Positions 22,098-29,015 of a stretch of DNA of 39,175 nucleotides are shown here, one piece after another. The position numbers were made by a program, and so were the translations under genes. The notes below the pieces were generated by a model, which was given only the letters and a program-made list of their open reading frames with translations, ran no database searches and was not told where the DNA came from. The stretch comes from Streptomyces sp. AW19M42 (GTDB lineage Bacteria; Actinomycetota; Actinomycetes; Streptomycetales; Streptomycetaceae): assembly GCA_000470535.1 (NCBI GenBank), contig CBRG010000204.1, forward strand, positions 1-39,175. The letters run 5' to 3'. How positions within the stretch are numbered: the stretch's first letter is position 1; each line of letters opens with the position of its first letter.

Positions 22098-22802
22098 GTG
22101 ACCGACTCCTCCGATAACTCCGCCCCCCGCGCCGACATCGTGCTGCCCTGTCTGGACGAGGCCGCCGCCCTGCCCGCCGTACTCGGTGCGATCCCGCACG
22201 GCTGGCGCGCGATCGTCGTCGACAACGGCTCCACCGACGGCTCGGCCGAACTGGCCCGCTCGCTCGGCGCGACGGTGGTGCACGAACCGCGCCGCGGCTT
22301 CGGCTCCGCCTGCCACGCGGGGCTGCTCGCCGCAGAGGCGGAGTACGTCTGCTTCTGCGACTGCGACGGCTCCCTGGACCCGGGGCTGCTCCCCGGCTTC
22401 GTCCGCCGGATCGCGGACGGCGAGAGCGATCTGCTGCTCGGCCGCCGCCGCCCGGACCGGCTCGGCGCCTGGCCCCTGCACGCCCGTGCGGGCAATCTGG
22501 CGCTGTCCCGGCTGCTGCGCAGACGTACCGGGCTCCGGCTGCACGACCTGGGCCCGATGCGGGCGGCGCGCCGGACGGACCTGCTGGCGCTCGGCCTCAC
22601 CGACCGGCGCAGCGGGTACCCGTTGCAGATGGTGGTGCGGGCGGCGGACGCGGGGCTCCGGGTCGCGGAGACGGATGTCCCCTACCTCTCGCGCACCGGG
22701 AAATCGAAGGTCACCGGCACCTGGCGGGGCACCTGGCACGCGGTGCGCGACATGCGCGCCGTGCTGGGCGAGGCCCCGGTTCCGGTCGGGGCGTCCCGAT
22801 GA
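22098..22802 (+). CDS. Glycosyltransferase family 2
   Basis: A 234-residue GT2 enzyme of the dolichol-phosphate-mannose-synthase-like group. IVLPCLDEAAALPAVLGAIP opens the nucleotide-sugar domain, AIVVDNGSTDGSAELARSLGATVVHEPRRGFGSACHAGL is the family core, and CFCDCDGSLDPGLL carries the metal-binding D-C-D. There is no membrane segment, so it works at the cytoplasmic face, moving a sugar from a nucleotide to a lipid or small acceptor. The end YLSRTGKSKVTGTWRGTWHAVRDM is also typical. The GTG start is set by the -10 seven bases upstream. Its stop overlaps the next start by ATGA, starting a three-gene unit. Confidence 0.9.
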   Translation: MTDSSDNSAPRADIVLPCLDEAAALPAVLGAIPHGWRAIVVDNGSTDGSAELARSLGATVVHEPRRGFGSACHAGLLAAEAEYVCFCDCDGSLDPGLLPGFVRRIADGESDLLLGRRRPDRLGAWPLHARAGNLALSRLLRRRTGLRLHDLGPMRAARRTDLLALGLTDRRSGYPLQMVVRAADAGLRVAETDVPYLSRTGKSKVTGTWRGTWHAVRDMRAVLGEAPVPVGASR

Positions 22803-23494
22803 CCCCGGCCGCGTGTACCGGCGCGGGGACGGGAGCCGGGGCCGGCACCGTGACCGCAGGTGCGGTGACCCTCCTGGTCATCGCCAAGGAGCCGCTGCCC
22901 GGCCGGGTCAAGACCCGGCTCACGCCGCCCTTCACCCCGCAGGAGGCCGCCCGGCTGGCCGAGGCCTCGCTCGCGGACACCCTGAGTACCGTCCTCGCGC
23001 TGCCCGCGGCGCGGCGGGTGCTCGTCCTGGACGGGGCGCCCGGACCCTGGCTGCCACCGGGCATCGAGGTGGTGGGCCAGTGCGCGGGCGGTCTCGACGC
23101 CCGGCTCGCCGCCGCGTTCGCGGGCCGCACCGGGCCCACCCTCCTCATCGGCATGGACACCCCGCAGATCACCGCCGCCGATCTGGCGCCCGCGCTCTCC
23201 CCCGGTTCCTGGGACGGCTGCGACGCCTGGTTCGGCCCGGCGGAGGACGGCGGCTTCTGGGCGCTGGGGCTGGCGGAGCCGGACCCGGAGCTGCTGCGCG
23301 GGGTGCCGATGTCCGTCCCGGAGACCGGCGCGGTGCAGCGCCGCCGGCTGGTCGACGCCGGACTGACGGTGCGCGACCTGCCCCGGCTGCGGGACGTGGA
23401 CACGGCGGCCGACGCCGCGGACGTCGCCGCCCTGGCACCGCACGGCCGGTTCGCCGCCGTGCTCGCCGCACTGAACGGGGCGGTGACCCGATGA
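22799..23494 (+). CDS. DUF2064/TIGR04282 nucleotide-transferase-like protein
   Basis: A 231-residue protein of the DUF2064 (TIGR04282) family, which has a GT-A/nucleotidyltransferase fold. After a Gly/Thr-rich start, LLVIAKEPLPGRVKTRLTPPFTPQEAARLAEASLADTL is the signature N-terminus. LLIGMDTPQITAADLAPAL and FGPAEDGGFWALGL are the conserved central motifs, and LPRLRDVDTAADAADVAAL ends the fold. Related proteins are named for arsenosugar biosynthesis in some bacteria, but the family mainly accompanies a GT2 enzyme in gene pairs, as here. ATGA overlaps link it to genes on both sides. I infer that it supplies or modifies the sugar donor used by its neighbour. Confidence 0.88.
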   Translation: MTPAACTGAGTGAGAGTVTAGAVTLLVIAKEPLPGRVKTRLTPPFTPQEAARLAEASLADTLSTVLALPAARRVLVLDGAPGPWLPPGIEVVGQCAGGLDARLAAAFAGRTGPTLLIGMDTPQITAADLAPALSPGSWDGCDAWFGPAEDGGFWALGLAEPDPELLRGVPMSVPETGAVQRRRLVDAGLTVRDLPRLRDVDTAADAADVAALAPHGRFAAVLAALNGAVTR

Positions 23495-24318
23495 GCCGGA
23501 CGGTCCCCCGGAACGAGACGGCCCCCCAGCGCGAAACGCCCCGCCCGCCGCGCCCGGACGCCACCTCCTGGAGCACCGACCCGTACGCCAACGCCCTGCG
23601 CAACGGCCACGGTCCGCTCTTCCTTCGCCGCACGGACGGCTGGCTGCTGCCGCTCGACGTGGAGCGCTGGTGCGCGGGCGCGGACGCCGCGGACCTGTCG
23701 GCGCTGCACCGCTGCGAGGGACCCGTCCTGGACATCGGGTGCGGGCCCGGCCGGCTGGTCGCGGCACTCGCGGCCCGCGGCCACCGCGCCCTCGGCATCG
23801 ACGTGAGCGAGGCGGCGGTGGCCCGCACCCTGCGGCTCGGCGGCTCCGCGCTCCACCGCTCGGTCTTCGAACCGCTGCCGGGCGAGGGCCGCTGGGGCAC
23901 CGTCCTGCTCGTCGACGGCAACATCGGCATCGGCGGCGACCCGCGCAGGCTCCTGCGCCGGACGGCGGCCGTGCTGGCACCGGGCGGGCTGCTCATCGCG
24001 GAGACCGCGCCGCAGGACATCGACGAGCGGGTCCGGGTCCAGCTGGACGACGGACGCGCCGGCCGGAACCGGTCGGCGCCCGCCGCGCCCTTCCCGTGGG
24101 CCCGGCTCGGCACACCCGCGCTGCTGCGGTACGCCGGACTCCTCGGCTGGCACACGGCCGATCAGTGGGAGGCGGACGACCGCACCTTCGTCGCACTGCG
24201 CCGCAGCCGCAGCGTCCTGACGACCAGCCACAGCGCCGACAGCACGCAGAGCGCGGCCGTGATCAGCAGCCAGTTCCCGAGGAACACATCGGGAGAGAGC
24301 CCGCTCGCCGGTTCGTAG
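23491..24318 (+). CDS. Class I SAM-dependent methyltransferase with antisense-overlapping tail
   Basis: A 275-residue enzyme. The SAM-binding motif is VLDIGCGPGRLVAALAARG (residues 79-97), followed by ALGIDVSEAAVARTL, LLVDGNIGIGGDP and VLAPGGLLIAETAPQDID. The N-terminal 30 residues are disordered-looking, and PYANALRNGHGPLFLRRTDGWLLPLDVERWCAGAD precedes the fold, as in methyltransferases linked to GT2/DUF2064 genes. The acceptor is unknown. The natural-looking end is TFVALRRS near 24212; the remaining 35 or so residues are Ser/Thr-rich and are read from the antisense of the membrane-protein gene at 24162-24671, a 157-base convergent overlap. Confidence 0.87.
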   Translation: MSRTVPRNETAPQRETPRPPRPDATSWSTDPYANALRNGHGPLFLRRTDGWLLPLDVERWCAGADAADLSALHRCEGPVLDIGCGPGRLVAALAARGHRALGIDVSEAAVARTLRLGGSALHRSVFEPLPGEGRWGTVLLVDGNIGIGGDPRRLLRRTAAVLAPGGLLIAETAPQDIDERVRVQLDDGRAGRNRSAPAAPFPWARLGTPALLRYAGLLGWHTADQWEADDRTFVALRRSRSVLTTSHSADSTQSAAVISSQFPRNTSGESPLAGS

Positions 24319-24671
24319 CGCGTCGTGTGCCGGGTGATCAGCGGCCACCACATCAGCAGGAGCAGGCCGGACAGGAGGACCGGCACCCGGACGAAGTTGA
24401 CCAGGCCGGGGCGCGGGCCGAGCGTGCGCAGCAGCAGCCGGTCCGCCGCCGCGTACAGCGGCACCAGGACCAGATCGTGCACGAGCGCCGCGCCCGCGAA
24501 CCAGACGACGACGCCGAACGCGTCCCCGGCCAGCAGCCGCACCCCCGCGTACCCGGCCAGCGCGAAGGAGGCGGCCGTCAGGAGGAGGTGCAGCGGGCCC
24601 TCCCCGTACCAGCGCCGCACGCGGTCGCGGAGGTCCGGCCTGTTCACCGCTCTCGTCACAGCTCTCCTCAC
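24162..24671 (-). CDS. Small membrane protein coupled to the molybdopterin oxidoreductase
   Basis: A 169-residue protein with four membrane segments: LLLTAASFALAGYAGVRLLAG, GVVVWFAGAALVHDLVLVPLYAAA, VPVLLSGLLLLMWWPLI and LLITAALCVLSALWLVVRTL. The GTG at 24671 overlaps the oxidoreductase stop as GTGA; a second in-frame GTG at 24659 lies in an exact tandem duplication of 12 bases (24656-24667 and 24668-24679) and is equally possible. I do not recognise a named family. Tight coupling suggests it is a partner or stability factor of the oxidoreductase. Its 3' end overlaps the methyltransferase tail on the other strand by 157 bases. Confidence 0.75.
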   Translation of the reverse strand: MRRAVTRAVNRPDLRDRVRRWYGEGPLHLLLTAASFALAGYAGVRLLAGDAFGVVVWFAGAALVHDLVLVPLYAAADRLLLRTLGPRPGLVNFVRVPVLLSGLLLLMWWPLITRHTTRYEPASGLSPDVFLGNWLLITAALCVLSALWLVVRTLRLRRSATKVRSSASH

Positions 24672-26005
24672 AGCTCTCCGAAGGTCAGCCGGGACACCCA
24701 TTTGGTGTTGAGTACGCCGGGCGCGGCCGGGACGATGATCCGTGCCGGATATCCGTGGTCGGGCGACAGGTCCTCGCCGTTGACCTGCAACGCCAGCAGC
24801 GAGCGGGGGTCGCGCACCTGGTTGTCTCGGAGCGCCGCCCGGCGGAACGACCCGCTGCGCTGCATGGACTCCACCAGCACCCCCGGCGGGTCGCGCGGGT
24901 ACCCTGCGAGCTCCGCGAGGTCCCTCAGCCGTACGCCCCGCCACCGCTGGTCCGAGGTGGACCAGCCCTCCACGCAGGCGATCGGGAGCGCCGCGCCGTA
25001 CTGGTCCATGGCCAGCAGCTGTTCCCGGGTGAACCGGAGGTCACCGGCCGGACCGCTGACGGTCAGCCACCAGCCCTCCCCCGTCTCGGCCGAGGTGATC
25101 CCGACAGCGGCGGCGGTCTTGTTGATCTGGAAGCCGCCGGGGCCCGAACCGGGTTCGGCGGCGCCGTGCGGGGTGAGCAGCGCGAGGCGGCGCAGCGGAC
25201 CGTCGAAGCTCCGCCCGGCCGAGGTGATCAGCAGGACCAGCGAGCCGGCCCCCACCATCGCCAGCGCCCCGCGCCGGGACAGCGTCGGCGCGGCCGGAGC
25301 CGGGGAGGCCAGCGCGTCCCCCGGCACGTTCGCGCTGAGCGCGCCCGATCTCAGCACCCGTACGGCCTGCGGCGTCCGCAGCCCGGCGTGGGCGAGGAAC
25401 GCGGCGAAGAACACCCACGCCCCGTAGAAGTGCAGCGGGTAGAACGAGCCGGGGAACAGGTACTCCAGCTGGATGTTGAGCAGTCCGGTGACGAACTCGA
25501 ACAGCGCCCCGCCCACCAGGAGCAGCAGCGAGAGCCGCTCCAGCGCGTGCCCCACCGAGCGGGCCGGCGGCAGCGCGAAGAGCTTCGGGACCACCGACCA
25601 CAGCTTGGCCAGCAGCACCGGGACGAGCACGATGCCGACCGTGACGTGGAGCCCCTGCGTCAGCCGGTACAGCCAGTGCGGTCCGGTCGGCCAGTCGAAG
25701 AGGTAGAAGCCGAGCAGCCCCTTGTCCGGAGTCTTGTCGTTGACCGGGTTCAGGTCCGGGTTGTACGCGGCGTACGACAGCAGACCGGTCACGAACAGCA
25801 GCGTGATCCCACCGAGCAGCACCAGCCCGAGCACCGCGGTGAACCGGACCCCGCGCACCGGGCTGCGCCAGGACCCGGGAGCGGAGGGTGTCCGTTCGAG
25901 GAGCCGGGAGGAGCGGCCTGGAAGCGGTGCGGGAAGCGGCGCGGGAGGGGAAGCGGAAGAGGAAGCGGGAAGTCTGAAGCGTCGGAGCCGACGTCGGTCG
26001 CCCAT
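24668..26005 (-). CDS. Membrane-bound molybdopterin oxidoreductase with cytochrome b561-like domain
   Basis: A 445-residue two-part protein. Residues 52-210 are a membrane domain with four helices and candidate haem histidines H120 (TQGLHVTVG), H192 (PLHFYG) and H206, as in cytochrome b561-like proteins. A further hydrophobic segment near residues 246-262 (SRRGALAMVGAGSLVLLI) leads to an outer sulfite-oxidase/YedY-type molybdopterin domain: LAMDQYGAALPIACVEGWSTSDQRWRGVRLRDL holds the molybdenum-ligating C344, followed by HGYPARIIVPAAPGVLNTKWVSRL. It should move electrons across the membrane to or from an unknown substrate. Start ATG 26005 is set by TAGCGT seven bases upstream; the longer frame only reads the 9-bp repeat. 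Confidence 0.88.
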   Translation of the reverse strand: MGDRRRLRRFRLPASSSASPPAPLPAPLPGRSSRLLERTPSAPGSWRSPVRGVRFTAVLGLVLLGGITLLFVTGLLSYAAYNPDLNPVNDKTPDKGLLGFYLFDWPTGPHWLYRLTQGLHVTVGIVLVPVLLAKLWSVVPKLFALPPARSVGHALERLSLLLLVGGALFEFVTGLLNIQLEYLFPGSFYPLHFYGAWVFFAAFLAHAGLRTPQAVRVLRSGALSANVPGDALASPAPAAPTLSRRGALAMVGAGSLVLLITSAGRSFDGPLRRLALLTPHGAAEPGSGPGGFQINKTAAAVGITSAETGEGWWLTVSGPAGDLRFTREQLLAMDQYGAALPIACVEGWSTSDQRWRGVRLRDLAELAGYPRDPPGVLVESMQRSGSFRRAALRDNQVRDPRSLLALQVNGEDLSPDHGYPARIIVPAAPGVLNTKWVSRLTFGEL

Positions 26006-26012
26006 GGCCCCG

Positions 26013-26018
26013 ACGCTA
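26013..26018 (-). promoter_or_regulatory. -10 box of a leaderless promoter (TAGCGT)
   Basis: TAGCGT on the minus strand, seven bases before the ATG at 26005. It matches the epimerase promoter exactly in hexamer and spacing. Confidence 0.5.
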
Positions 26019-26091
26019 TGCCCGGAGTGCCGGGGCGTGGGCCGTAGGACTCCTGACGAAACGCTGACGTCGTCCGGACCGGCCGCCCCGG

Positions 26092-26172
26092 CGGGTCCGG
26101 CGGGTCCGGCGGGTCCGGCGGGTCCGGCGGGTCCGGCGGGTCCGGCGGGTCCGGCGGGTCCGGCGGGTCCGG
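26092..26172. repeat. Nine tandem 9-bp repeats between divergent promoters
   Basis: Nine perfect copies of cgggtccgg run from 26092 to 26172, between the oxidoreductase promoter and the start of the polytopic membrane-protein gene. Being 9 bp, it leaves long spurious frames open (Gly-Pro-Ala on one strand, Pro-Asp-Pro on the other), which are not genes. Confidence 0.95.
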
Positions 26173-26253
26173 CCGGGTGCGGGAATCTGACGGTTCGGTG
26201 ACGCGCCCCGTCGGCAGCCGCCCACACCGCCCCGGCGTGCATACCGTGCCTGG

Positions 26254-27648
26254 GTGAAGACCGAGGAACGCACGGAACAGCGCACCGAACCGGAGAGCGG
26301 CCACCGCAGCGGAGCCCGCGCCGACCTGGCCGCCGCGGGCGGGGCCGTGCTGCTGGTCGCCGTCGCCGCGCTCGTCGGCCGGAACGTCGAGGACTACGCC
26401 CGCGTCCTGTACGTCCACTGGCCGCCGCTGCTCGCGTCCTGGTACCCGCACATCGGCCCCGGCACCGCGGCCGCGCCCGCCGTCGCCGTGGCCGTGGTGG
26501 CGTACGGTCCCGTCCTCGCGGGACGGCTGCGCTGGCGGGCCCTGCTGCTGAGCTGCTGGGGCGCCTCGCTCGCCTGGGTGTTCTCGCTGGCGCTGATCGA
26601 CGGCTGGGGGCGCGGCATCGCGGAACGCCTCACCACCAAGCACGAGTACCTCAGGGTCATCGGCCGTTTCGACGACATCGGCGCGGCCCTGCGCGGGTTC
26701 AACGACCACATCCTGATCGGCCCGCCGGGCAACTGGCCCGCCCATGTCGCCGGGCACCCGCCGGGCGCCACCCTCACCTTCGTGCTGCTGGACCGCGTGG
26801 GGCTCGGCGGCGGTGCCTGGGCCGGGGTCTGGTGCATCGTCACCGGCACCACCGCCGCGGTGGCCGCGCTGGTCGCCGTACGGGCGCTGGCCGACGAGCA
26901 CACCGCCCGCCGGGCCGCGCCCTTCCTCGTCCTGGCACCGGTCGCGGTCTGGGCGGGCACCTCCGCGGACGGCTACTTCGCCGCCGTCGCCGCCTGGTCC
27001 GTCGCCCTGCTGGCCCTGGCCGCGACCGGGAAGGTCCGCAGCCCCGCGGCCGCCGCACTCGGTTCGGGGCTGCTGTACGGACTGACCTGCTACCTCAGTT
27101 ACGGTCTGGCGCTCATCGCGCTGCTGCTGGTGACCGTGCTCCTGCTCGCCCGGACCGCCCGGCCGGTTCCGCTCTTCGTCCTGGGGGCGCTGGTCGTGCC
27201 GGCCGCCTTCACCCTGGCGGGCTTCGACTGGTGGGAGGCGTACCACCTGCTGGTCGAGCGCTACTACCAGGCGGCGGGCGGGTTCCGTCCGTACTGGTAC
27301 TGGGTCTGGGCCAACCTCGCCTGCACCGCGATCGCCGTCGGGCCCGCGACCGTCGCGGGCCTGCGCCGGACCGCGACGGCCGCGCCCGGGGCCCTGAACC
27401 CGCTGCGGACGGGGGCCGCGACCGCGCCGCAGCGGCTGGTCCCCGTCGTTCTCGCGGCGTTCCTGATGCTGCTGGCCGCCGACCTGTCCGGGATGAGCAA
27501 GGCGGAGACCGAACGGATCTGGCAGCCCTTCATGCTCTGGCTGCTGCCCGCCGCCGCGCTGCTGCCCGCACGCGGCCGCCGCGGCTGGCTGGCCGCCCAG
27601 GCGGCCGTCGCCCTGCTCGTCAACCACCTGCTCTGGACGGGGTGGTGA
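26254..27648 (+). CDS. Polytopic membrane protein, glycosyltransferase-like
   Basis: A 464-residue protein with ten or more hydrophobic segments. After a charged 25-residue start come AAAGGAVLLVAVAALVGR, then the outer-loop-like EDYARVLYVHWPPLLASWYPHIGPG and a long loop with RFDDIGAALRGFNDHILIGPPGNWPAHVAGHPPGATLTFVLLD. The Asp-rich first loops and later helices resemble polyprenyl-phosphate-dependent mannosyl/arabinosyltransferases (GT-C fold), but I cannot assign a family. The GTG at 26254 is preceded by TACCGT at 26242-26247, six bases away, again suggesting a leaderless mRNA. It is divergent from the oxidoreductase. With a GT2 and an epimerase nearby, it may add sugars outside the membrane. 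Confidence 0.72.
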   Translation: MKTEERTEQRTEPESGHRSGARADLAAAGGAVLLVAVAALVGRNVEDYARVLYVHWPPLLASWYPHIGPGTAAAPAVAVAVVAYGPVLAGRLRWRALLLSCWGASLAWVFSLALIDGWGRGIAERLTTKHEYLRVIGRFDDIGAALRGFNDHILIGPPGNWPAHVAGHPPGATLTFVLLDRVGLGGGAWAGVWCIVTGTTAAVAALVAVRALADEHTARRAAPFLVLAPVAVWAGTSADGYFAAVAAWSVALLALAATGKVRSPAAAALGSGLLYGLTCYLSYGLALIALLLVTVLLLARTARPVPLFVLGALVVPAAFTLAGFDWWEAYHLLVERYYQAAGGFRPYWYWVWANLACTAIAVGPATVAGLRRTATAAPGALNPLRTGAATAPQRLVPVVLAAFLMLLAADLSGMSKAETERIWQPFMLWLLPAAALLPARGRRGWLAAQAAVALLVNHLLWTGW

Positions 27649-27720
27649 ACGGGGGGAACGGCGGGGGGGGAACGGGGCGGTCTGTCGTTGAACCGCCGGC
27701 ACCCGGGTATGGCTTGTCCC

Positions 27721-28569
27721 GTGCCGACATTCGAGATCACCACAGCAAGCGCGGACGACATCAGGATGATGGCGGACTGGGCCCATGCCGAGGGGTGGAA
27801 CCCCGGCCTGACCGACGGTCAGGCCTTCTTCGCCGCCGACCCCTGCGGCTTCCTGATCGGCAGGCTCGACGGTACGCCCGTCTCCTGTGTCTCCGTGATC
27901 CGCTACGGCAGCGACCACGGCTTCCTGGGCTTCTACCTCACCCGCCCGGAGCTGCGCGGCCAGGGCTACGGCAGCCGGCTCTGGGCCACCGGGACGGCCC
28001 GGCTCGACGGGCGGAACACCGGCCTCGACGGGGTGGTGGAGCAGCAGGCCAACTACCGCAGGTCCGGCTTCCGCCCCGTCTGGACGAACATGCGGTACGA
28101 GGGGCTGGCGCCGGTCGACATCGCGCCGCCGCCCGGCGTCACCCTGGCCGACGCCCGCACCCTGCCCTTCGGCCAGGTCGCCGCGTACGACCGCCGGTTC
28201 TTCCCGGCGGAGCGCGACGGCTTCCTCGCGGCCTGGACCACCGCTCCCGGCCGCACCGCGCTGGTCGCGCTGCACGAGGGAGAGGTGCGGGGGCTCGCGG
28301 TGATGCGTGCCTGCCGTACGTCCTCACGCATCGGCCCGGTGTACGCGGCCACGCCGGAGACGGCCGCCGCCCTGGTGAGCGCGCTGGCGGCGACCGATCC
28401 GTCCGCCCCGGTCGCCGTGGACGTGCCCGACGTCAACCCGGCGGCGGTACGGCTCGCCGGACAGCTCGGGCTCACCCCGTCGTTCGAGACGGCCCGCATG
28501 TACACCGGCCCGGCGCCCGACGTCGACCACTGCGGCCTGTTCGGCATCACCAGCCTCGAACTGGGCTGA
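27721..28569 (+). CDS. Two-domain GNAT acetyltransferase (YitH/HolE-like)
   Basis: A 282-residue protein with an N-terminal GNAT domain and a C-terminal Acetyltransf_18-type domain. The first has ITTASADDIRMMADWAHAEGWNPGLTDGQAFFAADPCGFLIGRLDGTPVS, the acetyl-CoA loop LRGQGYGSRLW, and VVEQQANYRRSGFRPVW. The second has IGPVYAATPETAAALVSALAATD and VDVPDVNPAAVRLAGQLGLTPSFETARMYTG. Family members acetylate small amines; the substrate here is unknown. GTG 27721 is used as the start, with ATG 27709 four codons upstream as the alternative; neither has a Shine-Dalgarno. It stands alone between the membrane-protein gene and the YunG-like gene. Confidence 0.85.
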   Translation: MPTFEITTASADDIRMMADWAHAEGWNPGLTDGQAFFAADPCGFLIGRLDGTPVSCVSVIRYGSDHGFLGFYLTRPELRGQGYGSRLWATGTARLDGRNTGLDGVVEQQANYRRSGFRPVWTNMRYEGLAPVDIAPPPGVTLADARTLPFGQVAAYDRRFFPAERDGFLAAWTTAPGRTALVALHEGEVRGLAVMRACRTSSRIGPVYAATPETAAALVSALAATDPSAPVAVDVPDVNPAAVRLAGQLGLTPSFETARMYTGPAPDVDHCGLFGITSLELG

Positions 28570-28587
28570 TCCGCAGCGGCGGACCCG

Positions 28588-28974
28588 CTACCCGCGCCCG
28601 TGCAGCAGCTCCAGGACCCGGCCCCGGAGCAGCTCGTACTCCTCGCGCAGCCGTCCGATCTCCGGCGGCCGGGCAATCACCGTGCCACCGGTGACGACCT
28701 CCCCGGGCGCGAACTGCTCACGGGTCAGGTCGATCTCCGTCCCCGGGCCCAGCCGGTTCCACCAGTGGTAGTCCGTGCGCACCCCGTCGACCCGGACCTC
28801 ACCGCGTATCAGGTCACCGCCCAGCAGGTCGTGCAGGACCAGGGCGGTCACCCCGCACTGGTCCCGGCCGGGATTGCCGGGGGTCCAGTGCTGCCGGTGT
28901 GCGGGTGTGGTGGTGTCGGCGCCCCAGCTGCTGCGGACGGCGGCCTCGATGTCGGCGAGTAGGAGCGGCTTCAT
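28588..28974 (-). CDS. YunG-like small protein
   Basis: A 128-residue soluble protein, ATG 28974 (MKPLLLADIEAAVRSSWGAD). The block TPAHRQHWTPGNPGRDQCGVTALVLHDLLGGDLIRGEV, then TDYHWWNRLGPGTEIDLTREQF, matches what I recall of Bacillus YunG: a conserved Cys in GQCGVTA-like context, a His in HWWN and an Asp in IDLT. That Cys-His-Asp order resembles a cysteine peptidase or transglutaminase-like triad, but no activity is established that I know of. The C-terminus is a charged helix (RPPEIGRLREEYELLRGRVLELL). It follows the phosphatase gene, with a hairpin between. Confidence 0.78.
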   Translation of the reverse strand: MKPLLLADIEAAVRSSWGADTTTPAHRQHWTPGNPGRDQCGVTALVLHDLLGGDLIRGEVRVDGVRTDYHWWNRLGPGTEIDLTREQFAPGEVVTGGTVIARPPEIGRLREEYELLRGRVLELLHGRG

Positions 28975-28992
28975 GACACCGATCCTCGCAGC

Positions 28993-29009
28993 CGGCACTG
29001 ACAGTGCCG
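28993..29009 (-). terminator. Short hairpin after the SpoIIE-phosphatase gene
   Basis: CGGCACT (28993-28999) pairs with AGTGCCG (29003-29009) around a 3-base loop. It lies seven bases beyond the phosphatase stop and before the YunG-like gene. It is weak as a terminator. Confidence 0.4.
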
Positions 29010-29015
29010 CCCGGC

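Noticed and set aside
22098..23494. DUF2064/TIGR04282 protein taken as proof of arsenosugar synthesis
   Set aside because: No arsenic methyltransferase or radical-SAM partner is present; the family name is too specific for this context.
26016..26242. Collagen-like Gly-Pro-Ala protein start on the minus strand
   Set aside because: It is the 9-bp DNA repeat read as codons; the oxidoreductase has a well-placed promoter and start at 26005.
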